Below, in pieces: positions 34,013-42,986 of a stretch of DNA of 64,000 nt. Position 1 is the first letter of the stretch, and each line of letters begins with the position of its first letter. Source of the DNA: Hoeflea_A sp039025395 (GTDB taxonomy: Bacteria; Pseudomonadota; Alphaproteobacteria; Rhizobiales; Rhizobiaceae); assembly GCA_039025395.1 (NCBI GenBank), contig JBCCOK010000026.1, positions 1 to 64,000 of the forward strand, read 5' to 3'. Below the pieces are notes generated by a model that saw nothing but the letters and a program-made list of their open reading frames with translations, was not told where the DNA came from and searched no databases. The position numbers were made by a program, and so were the translations under genes.

Positions 34013-34211
34013 TTCTTCGCTTTCCTTTTCAAATCGAACGGAACCATATTTCGATCTGCGCCAATGGCAAGTCGATTCCGATTGACGAATGCCGATAGGT
34101 CCTTCTCCTTGAAGCAAATCCGGAAGCTTGTGCCATTTACCGGATCTGTCGAACTGATAGGCTGTCGGGCTATCGGACCTGATCACGTCAACCGGCGACG
34201 GGAACACACCT

Positions 34212-34886
34212 ATGCATATCGGTCTAATCGGCGGCATCGGACCCGCTGCGACGGAGCTTTACTACCGCGAACTGGTGAAGGCCTTCGCTGCTGCCCAGAA
34301 GACACTTGAGCTGACCATCGTGAACGCAAGCACGCAAGATCTTGCGCGCAATCTTGACAGGGATGCGCGGAACGACCAGGCGGAGATCTTTCTGAAGTTC
34401 GTCAAGCGCCTCGAGGCCGCAGGCGCCGATACTGCAGTGGTCACGTCGCTTGGCGGGCACTTCTGCATCAAGGAACTTGAGGCGATCTCACCGCTGCCCC
34501 TTATCAACGCGCTTCCCGCGCTTGATGCCTATTTCGGCGCTCATGGTTTCAAGAAGATCGGTCTTATCGGTACGCGGAACGTCATGGAAAGCCGCTTTTA
34601 CGGCAGTGTCGCATCTGTCGAGATCCTTGTCCCGGAGGGCGAAGAACTGCAGGCAACGCATGACAATTACGTGGCCATTGCGACGCGCGGCGCCGCTACG
34701 CAGGCGCAGAGAGATTTCTTCATATCAATGGGCGAAAAGCTCTGCCTGCAGCGGGGCGCCGATGCTGTCGCGCTCGGCGGAACGGATCTGTTCGTGGCAT
34801 TTGACGGTATGAATTGCGGATATCCTGTGATCGATTGTGCAAAAGTGCATGTGGACGCCATCGTCACGCGCGCCATCGGCGGTTAA
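34212..34886 (+). CDS. Asp/Glu racemase-fold protein lacking both catalytic cysteines
   Basis: 224-residue member of the aspartate/glutamate/hydantoin racemase family. The start HIGLIGGIGPAATELYYRELV is exactly the family N-terminus, and FKKIGLIGTRNVMESRFY near 113-130 begins the second half. The two acid-base positions are unusual. The first site, normally C/T-N-T-x-H, reads S-L-G-G-H (Ser79 to His83). The second, normally L-G-C-T-E, reads L-G-G-T-D with Gly190. Without either cysteine normal two-base racemisation is unlikely; a decarboxylase, isomerase or binding role should be considered. The gene diverges from the aminotransferase over 199 bp and precedes the tandem OsmC gene by 193 bp. 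Confidence 0.82.
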   Translation: MHIGLIGGIGPAATELYYRELVKAFAAAQKTLELTIVNASTQDLARNLDRDARNDQAEIFLKFVKRLEAAGADTAVVTSLGGHFCIKELEAISPLPLINALPALDAYFGAHGFKKIGLIGTRNVMESRFYGSVASVEILVPEGEELQATHDNYVAIATRGAATQAQRDFFISMGEKLCLQRGADAVALGGTDLFVAFDGMNCGYPVIDCAKVHVDAIVTRAIGG

Positions 34887-35079
34887 AGATCAAACAAAAA
34901 TCGGCCGGCCGACGATCCCTGATGAAAACCCTGGTTTCGCAGCCGTGAAATCATCCGTGACCCAACCATGCATCGGTTTCAGTCGTCTGGCACCACGCGT
35001 CAATCAAGCCAGCGAGAGCAGTTGCAATCTGCATTGACGGCAGTATCGTCGTTCGGAAAGGCTGCGGGAGGAACAAGCA

Positions 35080-36294
35080 ATGGCCAAAGACGCGAACATT
35101 TTGAAAGAGTCCGGCAAACCGCTCTTCTTCGAGGTTGCCAACCCGCAACAGATCGGGTTTGCGGCGCCTGATATTCGCGACGGTAGAGGCGAAGCGGTCC
35201 GGGTCGCCGTGCGATCGCTAACGGTGATGCAAAAAGAGGCCCTTGTTGCTTCGGCGCGTACCGGGAAGGTGTGGCGCCTCGCGTCGGATGAGGGTGCTTA
35301 TCTGGACGGCCATGACTATGCACCATGCCCGCTATCCTTTCTCTCGACCGGGATGGTGTGCAGCTACATGAACGAAATCCTCGCCCTGGCCGAACGGCGT
35401 GGAATTTCGATCCGCAAAATCACGCTCGTCCAGGACAACTACTACACCATGAAAGGCTCTGCACTGCAGGGTACCATGACCGGCGGTGCGGAGAATATCG
35501 ACCTCGAAGCGATCATCGATTGCGACACCGACAATGCGACACTGACCAGCCTGATCTACGATGCTGTCGCCGCCTCCCCGCTCAACGGTCTGATGCGCGG
35601 AGAGAAGGAAAGCCTTTTCAGTCTCGTCCACAATGGCCGGCAAATCGACAATGGCGACGCCCGGCCGATCGGCGGCAGCGCTCTACCGGACCCGGGCGAC
35701 ACCTTCGGCCAAATCGAGATCGGTGATGGTGACTGGTCCGGCCTGATACGGCACACAGGCAAGATGACGGCAAAGACGGAAGAGGCAACGACGCTCGCCG
35801 GCGGTTCGCTCACCGACCAGCAGAACCGGCGGCTGCATCCGCGCGTCATTTGCACGTTGCGGCCGGACGGCATGAAGGAGATCGAACAGCACCTGTTCAA
35901 CCCGCACGGCTCGATCTTCAGGTTCCTGAGCGAGGAAGCGCCTGAAAATGGCGGGAAAGGCCGTGCGCCCGATGCCTGTTCCTATATTGCGGCAGGTATC
36001 GGCTTTTGCTTCATGACGCAGTTCGGCCGCTACGCGAAGATCGTCAAAAAACCGCTGGACGAGTACCGGATCATTCAGGATTTTCATGCGACGCTCGGCG
36101 GCGCGTCAGGTGGTACAGGACGCGCCGGTGAAGCCGACCCGCTTGAAACCCATTGCTATCTCTTCTCGGAACACGACGACGAATTTGCCCGAAAGTGTCT
36201 CGACATGTCCGAACAGACCTGTTTCCTGCATGCCTTTTGCCGAACAGACCTGAAAGCACGCGTAAAGGTCACACGCGAAAGCCAAGTGGCATAA
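35080..36294 (+). CDS. tandem OsmC domain protein
   Basis: 404-residue protein that reads as two OsmC/Ohr-type domains in a row. The first (about residues 75-190) has PLSFLSTGMVCSYMNEILALAERRG with Cys94 at the first redox position, but its second redox position appears to be serine (AASPLNGLMRG). The second (about 300-400) has CSYIAAGIGFCFMTQFGRYA and later MSEQTCFLHAFC, so both cysteines are present. OsmC proteins are thiol peroxidases or related detoxification proteins, normally about 140 residues and dimeric; this chain may form the dimer internally with one active site. It has an AGGAA-type ribosome binding site and faces the convergent LysR gene. Function beyond the fold is unknown. Confidence 0.75.
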   Translation: MAKDANILKESGKPLFFEVANPQQIGFAAPDIRDGRGEAVRVAVRSLTVMQKEALVASARTGKVWRLASDEGAYLDGHDYAPCPLSFLSTGMVCSYMNEILALAERRGISIRKITLVQDNYYTMKGSALQGTMTGGAENIDLEAIIDCDTDNATLTSLIYDAVAASPLNGLMRGEKESLFSLVHNGRQIDNGDARPIGGSALPDPGDTFGQIEIGDGDWSGLIRHTGKMTAKTEEATTLAGGSLTDQQNRRLHPRVICTLRPDGMKEIEQHLFNPHGSIFRFLSEEAPENGGKGRAPDACSYIAAGIGFCFMTQFGRYAKIVKKPLDEYRIIQDFHATLGGASGGTGRAGEADPLETHCYLFSEHDDEFARKCLDMSEQTCFLHAFCRTDLKARVKVTRESQVA

Positions 36295-36361
36295 TCGGCG
36301 GGTAAACCCGTTCCGGTCGTGGTCAATTTAACCTCCACCCACGGGCACCGATACAATCGCC

Positions 36362-37216
36362 TCACGTCACTCGTAAGAGATGGCGCAGCGCTTCGACCTT
36401 GGGCGATTTCACGTTCTTTTGCCAGATCATCAGCGTGCGCAGCTTGTTCTGGCCGCTTGGGAGCCGGGTCACCCGCAGGCGCTTCTTTTCCGGGAAAGTC
36501 GATATCACGCTCTCTGGAACAAGTGCCGCGCCCATGCCCGTCAGCACGCAACCCAGCATCGCGTGGTAGGAGCCGAGCTCGACTGTCCGCTCCGGCAGTT
36601 CGTTTCGCTGTGCATACCACTCCTCAAGACGCCGGCGGTGCGGACAGCCATGTTCGAAAACGATGACGGTGCGCGGTACCGGTGACGTCTCGTCGATCAG
36701 CGGATGGTCCAGTGATGTCACGATGACCGGCTCCTCCTGAAAGGCGACAACCCAGTCGAACTTTGCCTCGGCGATGGGCTCGGCGACGAGAGCGGCATCG
36801 ATCTCGCCGGCGAGAAGGGCGTTGGCGAGCTGGCTTGGGTTTCCGGTGCGCATTTCCAGGACGACATCCGGGTATTTTTCGCTGAATGTCGACAACGGCC
36901 CCGGCAGGCGAACCGCTGCCGTGCTCTCCATCGAACCCAGGCGAAACAGACCGCGCGGGCGGTTTTCGTGCAGCGCGCCTTCGGCTTCGTCGGCAAGGGC
37001 GAGCAACCGCCTCGAATAATCCAGCAATGTGCGTCCCGACGGCGTCAGCACGAGTTTCTTGCCCTGACGGTCGAACAGTTTGGTTTGCAGGCGATCTTCC
37101 AACTGGCGGATCCGCGTTGTCACGTTGGACTGCACGCGGTTCAGCCGTTCGGCGGCACGGGTAATGCCGCCCTCTTCGACCACGGCAGTAAAGATGCGCA
37201 GGTCACTTAACTCCAT
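36362..37216 (-). CDS. LysR family transcriptional regulator
   Basis: 284-residue LysR-type regulator. The helix-turn-helix is in residues 1-60: ELSDLRIFTAVVEEGGITRAAERLNRVQSNVTTRIRQLEDRL, followed by LFDRQGKKLVLTPSGRTLL. The ligand-binding domain begins near residue 90 (GLFRLGSMESTAAVRLPGPL). It is divergent from the DUF1330 gene at 37343 and convergent with the tandem OsmC gene. A 15-bp dyad with the LysR T-N11-A form lies two bases upstream of its start, suggesting autoregulation and control of the divergent gene. The inducer is unknown. Confidence 0.92.
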   Translation of the reverse strand: MELSDLRIFTAVVEEGGITRAAERLNRVQSNVTTRIRQLEDRLQTKLFDRQGKKLVLTPSGRTLLDYSRRLLALADEAEGALHENRPRGLFRLGSMESTAAVRLPGPLSTFSEKYPDVVLEMRTGNPSQLANALLAGEIDAALVAEPIAEAKFDWVVAFQEEPVIVTSLDHPLIDETSPVPRTVIVFEHGCPHRRRLEEWYAQRNELPERTVELGSYHAMLGCVLTGMGAALVPESVISTFPEKKRLRVTRLPSGQNKLRTLMIWQKNVKSPKVEALRHLLRVT

Positions 37217-37218
37217 CT

Positions 37219-37233
37219 ATCTCTCCGAGAGAT
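37219..37233. promoter_or_regulatory. candidate LysR box
   Basis: ATCTCT-CCG-AGAGAT is a perfect 6-bp inverted repeat containing T-N11-A, the LysR-box form. It is two bases upstream of the LysR start, with an AT-rich stretch (37233-37265) beyond it that could hold both divergent promoters. Confidence 0.5.
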
Positions 37234-37342
37234 TATTATTATCTTTATTATTCATTTTTTTACGTACTTGAAAAGAACTATACGCCTGTCGGTGCGGGCG
37301 ATGGACCCCTGCCGGAATTCTCAATCTGAAACGGAGATGATG

Positions 37343-37630
37343 ATGTCCAAAGGATATTGGGTTGTGCGTGTATCTGTCAGAAATGCTGAAGACTATCCGC
37401 AATATCTCGCCGCTGCAAAACCGGCATTCGACAAGTTCGGTGCCAGCTTTCTTGTTCGGGGCGGCCGCTACACGGCACCGGAAGGCGTTGCGCGCGACCG
37501 TAACGTGGTCGTTGAGTTTCGCGACTACGACACGGCGCTGGCCTGTTACCAATCGCCGGAATACAGCGCCGCGCGCAAGATTCGTATGGCCAATGCGGAA
37601 GCCGATTTTCTGGTGGTTGAAGGCACGTAA
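37343..37630 (+). CDS. DUF1330 domain protein
   Basis: Small 95-residue protein of the DUF1330 family, an alpha-beta ferredoxin-like (dimeric barrel) fold. The sequence opens KGYWVVRVSVRNAEDYPQYL, then GRYTAPEG near 43-50, VVVEFRDYDTALACYQSPEY near 56-75 and ends ADFLVVEGT, all typical. Three ATG codons stand in a row (37337, 37340, 37343); the last is six bases from CGGAG and is the best start. No catalytic function is established for the family. It is divergent from the LysR gene and ended by a strong hairpin at 37637. Confidence 0.88.
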   Translation: MSKGYWVVRVSVRNAEDYPQYLAAAKPAFDKFGASFLVRGGRYTAPEGVARDRNVVVEFRDYDTALACYQSPEYSAARKIRMANAEADFLVVEGT

Positions 37631-37636
37631 TGTTTT

Positions 37637-37670
37637 GTGGCGATCGCTGAAACGATCGCCGCCTCCTTTT
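37637..37670 (+). terminator. rho-independent terminator after the DUF1330 gene
   Basis: GGCGATCG (37639-37646) pairs perfectly with CGATCGCC (37653-37660) around the loop CTGAAA; the stem extends by one wobble and one G-C pair. A stretch ending in TTTT (37667-37670) follows. It starts 6 bp after the DUF1330 stop. Confidence 0.75.
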
Positions 37671-37846
37671 CGTTCGCTTGGCAACCCTTGATCGAATACC
37701 GGCTCGCTTGTGAACGGTCTGTTTTACGAAGTGTTCTTATTCTAAACAGGGAGCCTACCTAAGTAGAGGAAGCTCGGGATTGGTTTGTGCGAGAACTTCC
37801 GCCCGGCGATCGCGAGACGCAAAGACCTACATCTACGGAGGCTAAA

Positions 37847-38782
37847 TTGAGTTGGAACCCTGCCATTGAACCCCAGTGCCCCAGCGCCGGAAGCGTCGAT
37901 TCCATTGAAACGCTGATCGTGCCAAGAGCACGTGATCTGGGCGGTTTTGAAGTTCGCCGTGCGCTGCCATCACCGAAGAGGCAGCTGGTCGGACCATTTA
38001 TTTTTTTCGACCAGATGGGCCCGGCGGAGTTTCTGACCAATCAGGGGATCGATGTACGCCCGCACCCTCATATCGGGCTCGCGACAGTTACCTATCTCTA
38101 CGAAGGTGAGTTTCAACACCGCGATTCGCTTGGCACCAACCAGATGATCTATCCGGGCGAGGTCAACTGGATGATCGCAGGCAACGGCGTCACGCACTCC
38201 GAGCGCACCAGCGAGGAAACACGGCAGGGGGCGAGCAAACTCTTCGGCATTCAGACATGGGTGGCGCTGCCGGAAAATGCAGAAGAAACGGAGGCCGGCT
38301 TCGAGCATCACGGCCAAGAGGCCCTGCCATTCCTCACGGGCGAAGGCAAAGAGGTACGGCTTATCATCGGCAATGCATGGGGCGAGCGCGCACCGACGAA
38401 GACATTCACGGACATGTTCTACGCGGATGTCGTAATGGAGGCCGATGCGACCATACCGATGCCAGACAATCATGAAGACCGTGGCGTTTACATCACCCAA
38501 GGGTCGGTCGAGATTGCGGGCGATCGTTATGAAGCAGGCCAGATGATGGTTTTCCGGCCGGGCGACGACATCACTGTCAAGGCTGGTCCGACAGGCGCGC
38601 GGCTGATGATGCTGGGCGGTGAAACGCTGAACGGACCGCGCTATATCTGGTGGAACTTCGTGGCCTCTTCGAAAGAAAAGATCGAGGCGGCAAAAGAAGC
38701 CTGGGCCGAGGGCGACTGGGAGCACGGACGCTTCCAACTGCCACCGGACGACCGCGGCGAGTTCATACCGCTGCCCGATTGA
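37847..38782 (+). CDS. pirin family protein
   Basis: Bicupin of the pirin family, 311 residues; homologs are metal-binding proteins with quercetinase-like activity or regulatory roles. The N-terminal cupin shows the metal ligands in VRPHPHIGLATVTYLYEGEFQHRDSLG and GNGVTHSERT (two His in HPH, one His and one Glu later). The C-terminal cupin starts near residue 190. The TTG at 37847 follows GGAGG (37837-37841) by five bases and gives a start close to the conserved region; an upstream ATG at 37787 would add 20 unlikely residues. It is followed 10 bp later by a second pirin gene, so the two are probably co-transcribed. Confidence 0.88.
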   Translation: MSWNPAIEPQCPSAGSVDSIETLIVPRARDLGGFEVRRALPSPKRQLVGPFIFFDQMGPAEFLTNQGIDVRPHPHIGLATVTYLYEGEFQHRDSLGTNQMIYPGEVNWMIAGNGVTHSERTSEETRQGASKLFGIQTWVALPENAEETEAGFEHHGQEALPFLTGEGKEVRLIIGNAWGERAPTKTFTDMFYADVVMEADATIPMPDNHEDRGVYITQGSVEIAGDRYEAGQMMVFRPGDDITVKAGPTGARLMMLGGETLNGPRYIWWNFVASSKEKIEAAKEAWAEGDWEHGRFQLPPDDRGEFIPLPD

Positions 38783-38792
38783 GGTCTGCGCA

Positions 38793-39482
38793 ATGGCATT
38801 GCTACACGATAAATCCATCCGTGGTCGAACCCAGATGGGATGGCTGGACAGCTTTCACACATTCTCTTTCGGCGGCTTCAACGATCCGTCACGCATGGGA
38901 CACCGGGCGCTGCGGGTTATCAATGAAGACCGTGTGATCTCGGGCTCAGGCTTCGGTGCGCACGAACATCACAATATGGATATCGTCACCTATGTGATTT
39001 CCGGCGCGCTGAAACACGAGGACTCGCTGGGCAACGGGTCAGTTATCTCTCCGGGAGAAATCCAACGCATGTCTGCCGGGACGGGCATACGTCATTCGGA
39101 AATGAATGCTTCGGATACTGATCCGGTTCATTTTTTGCAGATCTGGATCATCCCGGATACGCAAGGCGTCGAGCCGTCCTACGAACAGAAGCCGATCCCC
39201 GACGAACTCGTCGACGGAAAATTGGGCCTCGTTGCCGGACGGGGCGGCGTCGTTTCACTGAACTCAGACAACCAGCTCCATCTTTGCAAACTTTCTGACG
39301 CAGAGACGGTCGAGCATGCGTTCGCGCCTGGAAGAGCGGGCTTTATTCAGATCGTGGACGGCATGGTCGAGATCGAAGGCGAGCGGCTGTCAGCCGGTGA
39401 CGGGCTGCAATTTTCAGACCGCGAGGTCTGCACAATCAAAGCGCTTTCAGACTGCGAAATCCTGTTGTTTGATCTTGCCTAA
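38793..39482 (+). CDS. pirin family protein (YhaK-like)
   Basis: Second pirin, 229 residues, closer to the short YhaK type. The family start is GWLDSFHTFSFGGFNDPSRMGHRALRVINEDRV, followed by the metal site FGAHEHHNMDIVTYVISGALKHEDSLG and GTGIRHSEMN with His and Glu. The C-terminal cupin half (about 150-229) is shorter and probably metal-free. It sits between the longer pirin (10 bp gap) and the DUF5996 gene (12 bp gap), so the three form one likely transcript. YhaK-type proteins respond to oxidative conditions in E. coli; whether that applies here is not shown. Confidence 0.88.
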   Translation: MALLHDKSIRGRTQMGWLDSFHTFSFGGFNDPSRMGHRALRVINEDRVISGSGFGAHEHHNMDIVTYVISGALKHEDSLGNGSVISPGEIQRMSAGTGIRHSEMNASDTDPVHFLQIWIIPDTQGVEPSYEQKPIPDELVDGKLGLVAGRGGVVSLNSDNQLHLCKLSDAETVEHAFAPGRAGFIQIVDGMVEIEGERLSAGDGLQFSDREVCTIKALSDCEILLFDLA

Positions 39483-39494
39483 AGGACCAATCGA

Positions 39495-40409
39495 ATGAGC
39501 GATACTCTGTTTCCCGCCCTGCCCTACAGCGAGTGGGTGAAAACGAAAGAAACGCTGCATCTTTTTCTGCAGATGATCGGGAAGGTCCGCATGGTAGCGC
39601 ATCCCAAGCAACATCACTGGTGGCACGTGACGCTGTATCCGTCAGCCCGCGGCCTGACCACTGGCCGCATTCCCCTTGACTCTGGCGGCTTCCAGATCGA
39701 CTTCGATTTTCTCGACCATGCGGTCCGGGTGTCCAAGAACGACGGGCGCATGGAGCAATTCGACGTGCGGGGTCTGTCAGTTGCGGGTTTTTACGAAGCG
39801 CTTTTTGCAGCTTTGAAGGCTCTGGGCATCGAGCTGACCATCAATACCATGCCCTATGACAATGTCAGCACAACACCTTTTGAACAGGATCATGCGCGTT
39901 CGACCTATGACGCCGAGGCCGTGTCGCGTTTTTGGCACGCGCTGTGTTCCATCGCATCGGTGTTTGAACGATATCGCGGTGAATTTTATGGCAAGCAGAC
40001 CCCTGCCCACATCTATTGGCATTCTTTCGACCTTGCGGTCACGCGGTTTTCCGGAGCGGCTGCGCCGTTGGCCAATGCGCGCACGAACGCCGACAGGGAG
40101 GCCTATTCCCACGAAGTCATTTCAGTCGGGTTCTGGCCCGGGGACGACACATTCCCGCATGCCGCGTTTTACGGCTACGCCTATCCGGAACCGGAAGGGC
40201 TGAACGAGGTCGTGCTCAAGCCTGACGCTGCCGCGTGGGGGGACAAAAACGGCGGTGCCCTTGCGGTCCTCACCTATGATGATATGCGCCGGCAGGCGGA
40301 TCCGGCCGGTGCGCTGCTTGCATTCCTGAACAGCGTTTACGAAGGTGCTGCGCAAAAGGCCGGTTGGGACACAAAAACGTTCAAGCACGTCTACAGCGAT
40401 CAGTCCTGA
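39495..40409 (+). CDS. DUF5996 family protein
   Basis: 304-residue protein of a conserved but uncharacterised family. Typical features are the start LFPALPYSEWVKTKETLHLFLQMIGKVR, then HHWWHVTLYPSARGLTTGRIP near 36-56, FWHALCSIASVFERYRGEFYGKQTPAHIYWHSFDLAVTRFSG near 146-187, and SVGFWPGDDTFPHAAFYGYAYPEPEG near 212-237. The many conserved aromatic and His residues suggest an enzyme, but none is known. It is the third gene of the pirin transcript, and its end overlaps the convergent gnd end by 10 bp. Confidence 0.82.
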   Translation: MSDTLFPALPYSEWVKTKETLHLFLQMIGKVRMVAHPKQHHWWHVTLYPSARGLTTGRIPLDSGGFQIDFDFLDHAVRVSKNDGRMEQFDVRGLSVAGFYEALFAALKALGIELTINTMPYDNVSTTPFEQDHARSTYDAEAVSRFWHALCSIASVFERYRGEFYGKQTPAHIYWHSFDLAVTRFSGAAAPLANARTNADREAYSHEVISVGFWPGDDTFPHAAFYGYAYPEPEGLNEVVLKPDAAAWGDKNGGALAVLTYDDMRRQADPAGALLAFLNSVYEGAAQKAGWDTKTFKHVYSDQS

Positions 40410-41821
40410 TTGTTTCCCCATGGGCCGTGATGGGCGCCCTCGGCGTCAACCCGCTCGAAGGAATGGGCGCCGAAAAAATCGCGTTGCGCCTGAATCATAT
40501 CGGAGGTCGAACGGCCCGTGCGCATCATATCGAAATAGGCCAGACCCGCCGACAGGGCCGGCGCAGGATTGCCAGACAGCGCGGCATGGCCGACAACTGA
40601 TCTCAGATCGGCCTGGCAACGTTTCATGATCGCGGCAAAAAACGGCGCGAACATGAGGTTTTCAACGCCGCCGCTCTCCATTGCTTCCGCCATGTCATTC
40701 AACAGCGTCGAGCGGATGATACATCCGGCGCGCCACACGCGGGCGATATCGGTCATGGGCAGCGACCATCCGAAAGCATCGGATGCGCGCGCCAACATTT
40801 CGAAACCCTGCGCGTAACAGGCGACCTTGCCAGCGAGCAAGGCACTCTCCAGCCCCCCAACTGAGACTTCTTCAGCATCGAGTTTTTGCGGCGCAGCGCC
40901 AAATATGCCCTCGCCCATGCGGCGTTCGTCAAGCCGTGCGGAGAGGTTGCGGGCAGCCACGGCGGCCTCGATTGCCGTCACCGGGGCACCCAGATGCTGC
41001 GCTTCAACAACCGTCCAGCGGCCGGTGCCCTTCTGGCCGGCGCGGTCAAGCACGATGTCGAGCACCGGCTGGCCGGTCTGAGGATCAAAGGTTCTTGCGA
41101 TCGCTGCTGAAATCTCGATCAGATAGGATTTGAGCGGCCCTTCGTTCCATGCTTCGAACACTTCGGCGATCGCCTTCATGTCGAGGCCGAGACCGTAACG
41201 CATCACGCCATAGACTTCGGCAATCATTTGCATGTCGGCATATTCAATGCCGTTGTGCACCATCTTGACGAAATGCCCGGCACCGCCCTCGCCCATCCAG
41301 GTGGCGCAGGGCATGTCGTCATATCTGGCCGCAATGGCGGCCAGCACCGGCGCCACGCGATCCCATGCCGGCTTAGGCCCGCCGCCCATGATAGACGGGC
41401 CATGGCGGGCACCTTCCTCACCACCGGAAACGCCGATGCCGAGAAAAAGGTGTGCGTGTTCTTGAGCTTCGACCGCCCGGCGGTTGGTGTCATGGAAATT
41501 CGCATTTCCGGCATCGATAATCAGATCGTCACGATCAAGCAGTGGTCGAAGCGCTGCGACCTGCTGATCGACGACGTCACCCGCCGGCACCATGAGAATG
41601 ATATTGCGCGGCCGCTCGATCGCGGCGACGAGATCCGATATTGTTTCGCAAGGTGCGATCCGATCGGCCAGCGGACCGGCATTTGCATGGAACTCCCGAG
41701 TCCTTGATGTTGTGCGGTTGTAGACCGCAACGTCAAATCCTTTTTCGGCGATGTTGAGCGCGAGGCTCGAGCCCATCGTACCAAGTCCGATCAAACCAAG
41801 TCCGGGTGAAGTGTTGCTCAT
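40400..41821 (-). CDS. gnd: 6-phosphogluconate dehydrogenase, decarboxylating
   Basis: Oxidative pentose phosphate step: 6-phosphogluconate plus NADP to ribulose-5-phosphate and CO2. The 473 residues are normal for the long dimeric form. The start LGLIGLGTMGSSLALNIAEKGFDVAVYNRTTSR carries the NADP fold and phosphate-binding Asn-Arg-Thr. The signature GVSGGEEGARHGPSIMGGG is near residues 128-146; the catalytic lysine and following Asn-Gly-Ile-Glu-Tyr are in GHFVKMVHNGIEYADMQ near 182-198. The C-terminal domain has DIVLDRAGQKGTGRW. It is preceded on the same strand by a LacI regulator gene 118 bp away, which may control it. Confidence 0.95.
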   Translation of the reverse strand: MSNTSPGLGLIGLGTMGSSLALNIAEKGFDVAVYNRTTSRTREFHANAGPLADRIAPCETISDLVAAIERPRNIILMVPAGDVVDQQVAALRPLLDRDDLIIDAGNANFHDTNRRAVEAQEHAHLFLGIGVSGGEEGARHGPSIMGGGPKPAWDRVAPVLAAIAARYDDMPCATWMGEGGAGHFVKMVHNGIEYADMQMIAEVYGVMRYGLGLDMKAIAEVFEAWNEGPLKSYLIEISAAIARTFDPQTGQPVLDIVLDRAGQKGTGRWTVVEAQHLGAPVTAIEAAVAARNLSARLDERRMGEGIFGAAPQKLDAEEVSVGGLESALLAGKVACYAQGFEMLARASDAFGWSLPMTDIARVWRAGCIIRSTLLNDMAEAMESGGVENLMFAPFFAAIMKRCQADLRSVVGHAALSGNPAPALSAGLAYFDMMRTGRSTSDMIQAQRDFFGAHSFERVDAEGAHHGPWGNNQD

Positions 41822-41939
41822 TGTTGGTGAAGCTCCGCGCTGTTGAGATGGGCGAACTATAGGCCGGTGCCGAGCAACATCAAAAGGACTTTCAGACCCC
41901 AGAAGTGATCCTGCTGCACTTCACGCATCGGTCATTTCA

Positions 41940-42986
41940 TCAAAGCGAGGCTGAAGCGGCGCTGACACGAGCGGTGCTATCGCGAACCACCAGCCATGGA
42001 TCGAGCCTTGTGTGACGAGCGTTCGGCTGCTCACCTTTCATCAGTTCGAGCAGGTGGCGCGCCGCGGCAGAACCCACCGCCCTGCGCGGTTGGTGAATGG
42101 TGGTCAATGCGGGGATGTAATGGACCGCTGTTTCGATATCATCAAAGCCGACAACCGAAACCGCTTCCGGCACTGTGATCCCGGCCTTGTGCAACATGGA
42201 GATAAACCCGAACGCAATGTAATCGCTGGCACAAAAGATGGCCGTCGGTTTGTCTTCCAGCTGCAACCATGTCTTCGCGGCCTCGCTGCCAATGCTCACC
42301 GAATAGTCTCCGCCAACAACCCAGGCACAGTCAGGATCCATGTCGTGGCTCTTCAAGGTTGCGCGGAATCCCTCGAGCCTGTGTCTGCCCGGAACATGGG
42401 TCAAAAGCCCGTGGATGTGCCCGAAGGAACGATGGCCCAGTTTGAAAAGATGATGAACGGCGAGTTCAGCGCCTCTGCGATCATCAACCATCGCCACCGG
42501 GATGTTCGGATCGTCCGACCATTCACCTGCCTTGACCACCGGCGGAAGGTTATCATTGGAGCCGCGCATTTCATCAATCGTGATGTCGCCGTCGAGGATT
42601 ACAATCCCATCGAAATTGTTGCGGCTGAAATAGGTGCGCAGCCTGGAGTGCGACATGGAGGGCTTGCGCGTATCGGCGATCAGCACATTGATATCGTTGT
42701 CGGCGCAAACGGTTTCGATGCCCTTGAGTATGTTCGAGAAGTGGGAATTTCCGATGTCGGGGACGAGCGCAACGATGGTCCCGGTATGCTGACGCCTCAG
42801 ATTGCGGGCCGACCGGTTGATGACATAGCCGGTCTCTTGCACCGCCTCCGACACCTTCCTGCGCGCCTCTTCAGAAACGCGCTCGGGTGCCGAAAGTGCA
42901 CGGCTGACCGTCGCCGTCGACACATTCGCGGCGCGCGCAACGTCCTGAACCGTCGGATTGATCTTTTTCGGATCTGGCTTTGTCAT
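41940..42986 (-). CDS. LacI family transcriptional regulator
   Basis: 348-residue sugar-type repressor. The LacI helix-turn-helix is PTVQDVARAANVSTATVSRALSAPERVSEEARRKV near residues 10-45, followed by the hinge YVINRSARNLRRQHTG. The periplasmic-binding-like effector domain continues to about 335 (ALVPDIGNSHFSNILKGIE; VSVVGFDDIETAVHYIPALTTIHQP). It lies immediately upstream of gnd on the same strand, so a gluconate, pentose or related inducer is plausible. An operator-like dyad overlaps its own start codon. Confidence 0.92.
   Translation of the reverse strand: MTKPDPKKINPTVQDVARAANVSTATVSRALSAPERVSEEARRKVSEAVQETGYVINRSARNLRRQHTGTIVALVPDIGNSHFSNILKGIETVCADNDINVLIADTRKPSMSHSRLRTYFSRNNFDGIVILDGDITIDEMRGSNDNLPPVVKAGEWSDDPNIPVAMVDDRRGAELAVHHLFKLGHRSFGHIHGLLTHVPGRHRLEGFRATLKSHDMDPDCAWVVGGDYSVSIGSEAAKTWLQLEDKPTAIFCASDYIAFGFISMLHKAGITVPEAVSVVGFDDIETAVHYIPALTTIHQPRRAVGSAAARHLLELMKGEQPNARHTRLDPWLVVRDSTARVSAASASL

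Noticed and set aside
34901..34912. TCGGCCGGCCGA palindrome next to a run of A
   Set aside because: On the minus strand it resembles a terminator, but no minus-strand gene ends there; on the plus strand it lacks a T-run. Left unassigned.
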